DNA of 64,000 nt from Clusia tigrina (taxonomy: Eukaryota > Arthropoda > Insecta > Diptera > Clusiidae), in NCBI GenBank assembly GCA_920105625.2, contig OV050031.1:223310194-223374193 (forward strand), written 5' to 3'. The notes under the pieces are model-generated. The model made no database searches, was not told the DNA's origin, and worked only from the letters and a program-made list of their open reading frames with translations. Of the stretch, positions 59,121 through 64,000 are shown piece after piece (the first letter of the stretch is position 1; every line of letters starts with the position of its first letter). The translations under genes and the position numbers were made by a program.

Positions 59121-60483
59121 GGAGCTTAACATATATGACGAGATACCAATATTGTTGTGTTCTTTAATCCTACTGCAATTCCTGAATACAAAAGTGACTC
59201 TTAGAGGCATGTTAGGCATGTTAGAAGGAATTGTTACTCCTCTAAAGATGGTGGGTGGAAAGCAAAAGCCTTCGGTGGTTGACTTTAATAATATATATAA
59301 GGGAAGACCTACTATTCGTACTTCAAATCGATGTATATTATTTTATTGGGATGAAAATTTGTAAAGGTTCGTTATAGTGTAGTTCCTACTTTGTGGTTAA
59401 ATAATGGGCCAAAGAATTGAGGTTGGTAGACACGTCTAATCTAACCAAAACTTGACTTAGACTACGTCAATCTTCAGTGGATCACTCGCACAGAATTAAG
59501 TGGATAACTTGCAGGGAATTTAAGATTGAACCCTCTGTAAATACATGCTAGTTTGATTTGCTGACAGAGAATATCATACGAAAAGGATATATTTGATATA
59601 TAAATAATGTGAAATAAAGGCTTGATGGTTATCATTAGAAAGGCGAAGTTGTGTCTCTAATGAACATATTGCACTATCCTTACACACTACAAAATTAACA
59701 ATAGTACCTTCACTATAAAAAAATACAAAAAATCACATAAAAACACTATATAAACTATAAATATATTATAAGTATAATTGTCCTTATACAGATTAAAATG
59801 TGATCTGAACACTAAAATGTAAATATAATATAAATTTAACTTTCCTCATAGAGGAGAAAATGTGTCCTGAAGAGTGGGTCAGAAATGGTGTGAAATTGTA
59901 ATTGCCAGTAATGTTTAGTTGGGGTATCCTTCAGGAGTACCCGTGTTTAAACAATGAAAAACTGAAACTTTATCTTAAGACAATGCGTCTTCTTTATTTC
60001 GAATCCAAATTTAAATTGTAGGGGTGTAAAATTTTGTGCATTTACCATTTAAAGGATAAATTCAATGTGGGAGTGTTTTAAGAGAAATTATGTTTTCATA
60101 AAATTACATCAGCCGCATCAATTGAAAGTGTTTCTAGCCTGGGAAAAGGCACCAATTGTCCTCAAGTTCGATATAAGTGTGTATAAATACTTCTTTAGTG
60201 CTTGGTTTAGTTCCTATTTTCGAAGTTTTACAGAACTTTGTCGGCCGAGAAATGCGGTTTATAGTCATTTGTTGCGCTAACCCAAAGCAAAAGCAGTTGC
60301 TCAGTGGAACTCTCCATCAAATGTCCTCTGCAATGACATTTGTTTGATCTTTATATTTATTTGTTGGTAGGAAAGTTTCTTCTGAACCGTAAAATTATGC
60401 GAGCAGAGGACATTTTAACTAGACCAGGGACACGTATGTTCCTGTAAAAAATATTTAGATTATTGTTTGTCGATAGGAAATCC
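59121..60483. other. No gene seen
   Basis: AT-rich sequence after the retroelement. The first few tens of bases may be its 3' UTR. Two open frames of 71-99 codons have no domain. Confidence 0.5.
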
Positions 60484-61625
60484 AATGCATTTTGCTTCCT
60501 CTTCGTTATGAAGACTTCTCAGAAATACGACTGGGACTAAAGAGGCATGTCGATATTGTCTGCGTCAATGCATTTTGCCTCTTCTTCGTTATGAAGCTTG
60601 CTCAGAAATACAACTGGGACTGAAGAATCATGTCGATATAGTCTGCGTCAATGCATTTTGCCTCTTCTTCGTTAGGAGGACTGCTCAGAAATACGGCTAG
60701 GACTGAAGAACCATGTCGATATTGTCTGCGTCAATTCCTTTTGCCTCTTCTTCATTATGAAGACTTCTCAGAAATACAACTGGGGCTGAAGAATCATGTG
60801 GATATCGTGTGCGTCAATGCATTTTGCCTGTTCTTCGTTATGAAGACTTCTCAGAAATACGACTGGGACTAAAGAGGCATGTCGATATTGTCTGCGTCAG
60901 TGCATTTTGCCTCTTCTTCGTTATGAAGCTTGCTCAGAAATACAACTGGGACTGAAGAATCATGTCGATATAGTCTGCGTCAATGCATTTTGCCTCTTCT
61001 TCGTTAGGAGGACTGCTCAGAAATACGGCTAGGACTGAAGAACCATGTCGATATTGTCTGCGTCAATTCCTTTTGCCTCTTCTTCATTATGAAGACTTCT
61101 CAGAAATACAACTGGGGCTGAAGAATCATGTGGATATCGTGTGCGTCAATGCATTTTGCCTGTTCTTCGTTATGAAGACTTCTCAGAAATACGACTGGGA
61201 CTAAAGAGGCATGTCGATATTGTCTGCGTCAGTGCATTTTGCCTCTTCTTCGTTATGAAGCTTGCTCAGAAATACAGCTGGGACTGAAGAATCATGTCGA
61301 TATAGTCTGCGTCAATGCATTTTGCCTCTTCTTCGTAAGGAGGACTGCTCAGAAATACGGCTAGGACTGAAGAACTATGTCGATATTGTCTGCGTCAGTG
61401 CATTTTGCCTCTTCTTCATTATGAAGACTTCTCAGAAATACAACTGGGGCTGAAGAATCATGTGGATATCGTGTGCGTCAATGCATTTTGCCTGTTCTTC
61501 GTTATGAAGACTACTCAGAAATACGGCTAGGACTGAAGAATCATGTAAATAGCGTATTCGTCAATGCATTTTGCCTCTTCTTCATTATTAAGACTTTTCA
61601 GAAATACGGCTTGGACTGAAGAATC
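60484..61625. repeat. 83-bp satellite with 332-bp higher-order repeat
   Basis: About thirteen 83-bp monomers share ATGCATTTTGCCTCTTCTTC, TCAGAAATAC, GGACTGAAGAATCATGTCGA and TCTGCGTCA. Four monomer types succeed each other (marked by AAAGAGGCATG, GAAGCTTGCTC, GGAGGACTGC and GTGGATATCGTGTGC). The four-monomer block repeats three times at 332-base spacing, from about 60485, 60817 and 61149. The first two blocks are identical over at least 60651-60872 versus 60983-61204. The last monomers (after 61480) are more diverged. Confidence 0.96.
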
Positions 61626-64000
61626 GTGAGATATCGTATGCCAGTTGTTGGACTGATTGGTTCAATTTTTCGGCTAAAACCTCAGTTGGGTGAATACTGT
61701 TCATTACTTGCTCTCTTTTCCGAAACACGTTCAGTTACCCACAACAATTTCAAGCAGTTAAACGTGTTCAACATAACTTTGTACCACAGAAAATATTCTC
61801 TGAAGTTAATGACGTTCTGAGCAACTGTGTCGGCGGTCTAAAATGGAATGAATTTGTATAATAACATATTAAGAAAGTGGCGGGCTTTTCAGAGACTTTT
61901 ACTTTCACATAAAAAATGGTTTCTGAGCAAAAGGATATGACTTCAACACACTTCGGAATCAATCAACATTGTTTCCCCCCATTTTTCGTATTAAATAAAT
62001 ATCTTCTGATTACCCTTAAGGATATTAAAATATAATCGTCAATTTCCTTTAACTATTTTCACATTCTTGCGCTTATAAACTGTCTGAATTAACTGCATAG
62101 TTTCTGAACAACACATCAAGCATAAATCAATTTATTTGTCAAGCTGACTCAATCCAAGTTCTTTACTGTAAATCACAATTTAATCATCAATTTGCCTCAT
62201 TTGGCACTCGTACTCGTAGTTCTTTCCACAAGCTTAAGTGAGCATCTTCAGCAGTAGCAGCAGCAAGACGCAAATTCATGAATGCAAAATTCGATTCGTT
62301 CCACCCTTCCTCGAGTGCTGCGCCACTTCATGTGTAATAAATTTAAATTAAGCACTTTCAACTTTAAGAGACTCCAAATAGACGCAGCTACACCCACAAA
62401 CAAGCCACTGATAATCCGGGGAGGTGTGTGCGTCGAGTACAGCAAAATTACTCGTATTGCGTAGAGCATTTTTAATAAAGCAACAACAACAACAACAACA
62501 ACACTATTTTACACTCAATGAAACATTTATGTCAGATTTATGTTAATACGAGTGCGCCAAGGAATCTGCATAAATTCTTAAATATGCAAGGATTTCCTTT
62601 TGCCAAAAACAGCAACAACAACAACAGAATGAAAAAAGAAAACCAAAACCAGCAAAGCAAAAGAAACAAAGGAAAAATCTTATCAGGAATATAAATTGCA
62701 AAAATAAAGTCATAAAATTGCCACAAAAACTTTCGATTCGTTCCACTATATTAACGATCCAACCCCTAATGCCACCACCCAACGCACCATTCACAACCAA
62801 ATTCGTTCACACACACACACACGCGCACACGCGCACACTTACACCTACTTACACGCAAATAAGCACATATGCAGGCATCCAGCAATAAGCTCTCAATGCT
62901 CAACTCGAGCGCTCATTTCGTGCTGCTTACAAGGATTTCAAATAATTTTTCTTTCAAGAGTTTTCTCCTTTGCATTTTGGTTTTAGCGCCTGATTTTACA
63001 CTCCCCGCTTACCGCACATACTCGCAGCAGCAGCATGAGCAGCAGCAGCAGCAGCGGGAGCAGCATCAGAACAGAAAAAAAGGCGACGAATAAAATAAAA
63101 ACATACGCGTTCGATCACATCAAGTTACGAGTTTATTCCTGCGAGTCTGTGTGTGGGTGTGTGTGTGCGTGTGCGTGTGTGTGTGTGTGTGTTTGTGTGT
63201 GTGAATATGCTTGTGTGAGTTCGGGCTCTGCAACACTCACACGCACCTAATGCAGTTAGAGACACTTGTACCGCCATGCAGGGCCATGGGAGGCGATGTT
63301 TTTGTCTGCCTACGAGTGTTTGGTGGGAGCGGGGGGACTTGCTGAACGTACTATAGGGGGCAGGGGAGTTGTTGGCAACGGCCGGAGGAATACGAGTACA
63401 TGGCGCGTAACGACTTTGTGATTCTAAAATAATAGGTTCAAATGTATTTTTCGGTCCTTTTCCGTGGCCGCGCGGGGACGAACAGATTGAAGTGCTGCGT
63501 GTTGCAAGAAAAAAAGTTCGATGTGCTTTTTTGCTGTGCTACAGCCGGAAAAAAAATGTTATTCATAGCTGCTATAAAGAAGTTGGAGTAGTGAGCAGAC
63601 CTGTGGAGTAGAGAAAAATATAGCTTTGTTGTGGGTTGTTTTCATAAAAGAAGCTCAAACGAATCTCAAAGTTGAATTCAACCATTGAGTGAAAAAAAGA
63701 GTCACATTTCTCGAACAACAAACTTTTTGTATGGTGGCGATACTAATAGAACCAATTACTCAATAGCTCTCACTTTCATATCGCAGCGCCACTCTGATTG
63801 CTACCCCCAACCGGTCTCTTCTATGACGGAAAATAAGTGCCATATCAGATTGTGACTCTTATTTCTTTACTCGATGGTTCAACCCAGTTTTATTTCAAAG
63901 TTCTTTCTATGATTCCGTTCAACAGGAGTCGTCTATTAAGCCGTAAGACGTTCCTGGCTCTCATTGGAGTAAACAATTTTTTAAATTATAGTGAACAGTT
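61626..64000. other. Non-coding DNA with simple repeats, no gene supported
   Basis: Has (CAA)n at about 62480-62503, CA at 62808-62835, CAG at 63026-63050 and GT-rich DNA at 63150-63202. Open frames are short and overlap on both strands. No collagen exon or splice-bounded frame was found. Confidence 0.5.

Larger units (their letters stand above)
54346..64000 (+). other. Downstream intron or 3' flank with no recognisable exon
   Basis: After the strong donor GTAAGT at 54346 I found no further Gly-X-Y coding block on either strand. The stretch contains simple repeats, a ~150-bp tandem array, one retroelement fragment and a higher-order satellite. It is most simply read as the next intron. Confidence 0.6.

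Overview
The window looks like nuclear DNA of a higher fly. It is AT-rich and intron-dominated, full of CAA/TTG, CA/GT and CAG simple repeats, minisatellites and decayed non-LTR retrotransposons. Long introns and abundant ACTCGTA/TACGAGT words would suit a tephritid-type or similar large-genome dipteran better than Drosophila, but genus is inference only.

The one host gene I can support is a membrane-associated collagen (MACIT type, related to vertebrate COL13A1/COL23A1/COL25A1 and to Drosophila CG42342). It runs on the + strand. Seven consecutive internal exons are visible: 37149-37228, 42117-42224, 42419-42487, 46171-46224, 46585-46764, 47149-47254 and 54248-54345. All have canonical AG/GT borders and compatible phases. 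Joined, they give 19 uninterrupted Gly-X-Y triplets, a 47-residue non-collagenous interruption, 24 triplets, a short second interruption, then 14 triplets ending in a Lys/Arg-rich run. The exon with the cytoplasmic tail and transmembrane helix (upstream, ending in phase 1) and the C-terminal exons (downstream of 54345) were not found. The gene therefore probably spans most or all of the window, and 1-37148 is either its first long intron(s) or 5' intergenic DNA.

The rest is a mosaic. Blocks of unique-looking non-coding DNA with fly-like simple repeats (about 3.8-6.4, 8.3-11.4, 13.2-15.8, 20.0-21.7, 25.3-27.6, 28.9-30.0, 31.1-32.2, 35.3-37.1, 41.7-44.1, 46.2-49.3, 53.4-56.8 and 62.0-63.5 kb) alternate with repeat-rich blocks. 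The repeat blocks hold more than fifteen unrelated tandem arrays (16 to about 290 bp units, one with a 332-bp higher-order repeat of four 83-bp monomers), a 239-bp near-perfect palindrome at 44231-44469, a larger inverted repeat at 16.8-18.7 kb, and about ten 5'-truncated, frame-broken non-LTR retrotransposon fragments (endonuclease, RT thumb, RNase H and the Cys/His C-terminal tail). None of the retroelements looks functional.

I saw no tRNA, rRNA, CRISPR array or complete second gene. Nothing here amounts to a clear new molecular system. The best leads are the palindrome (possible hairpin-RNA source), the two phase-0 interruption exons that can be skipped without losing collagen register, the higher-order satellite, a 165-codon stop-free repeat frame with no ATG, and a scrambled retrotransposon domain order.
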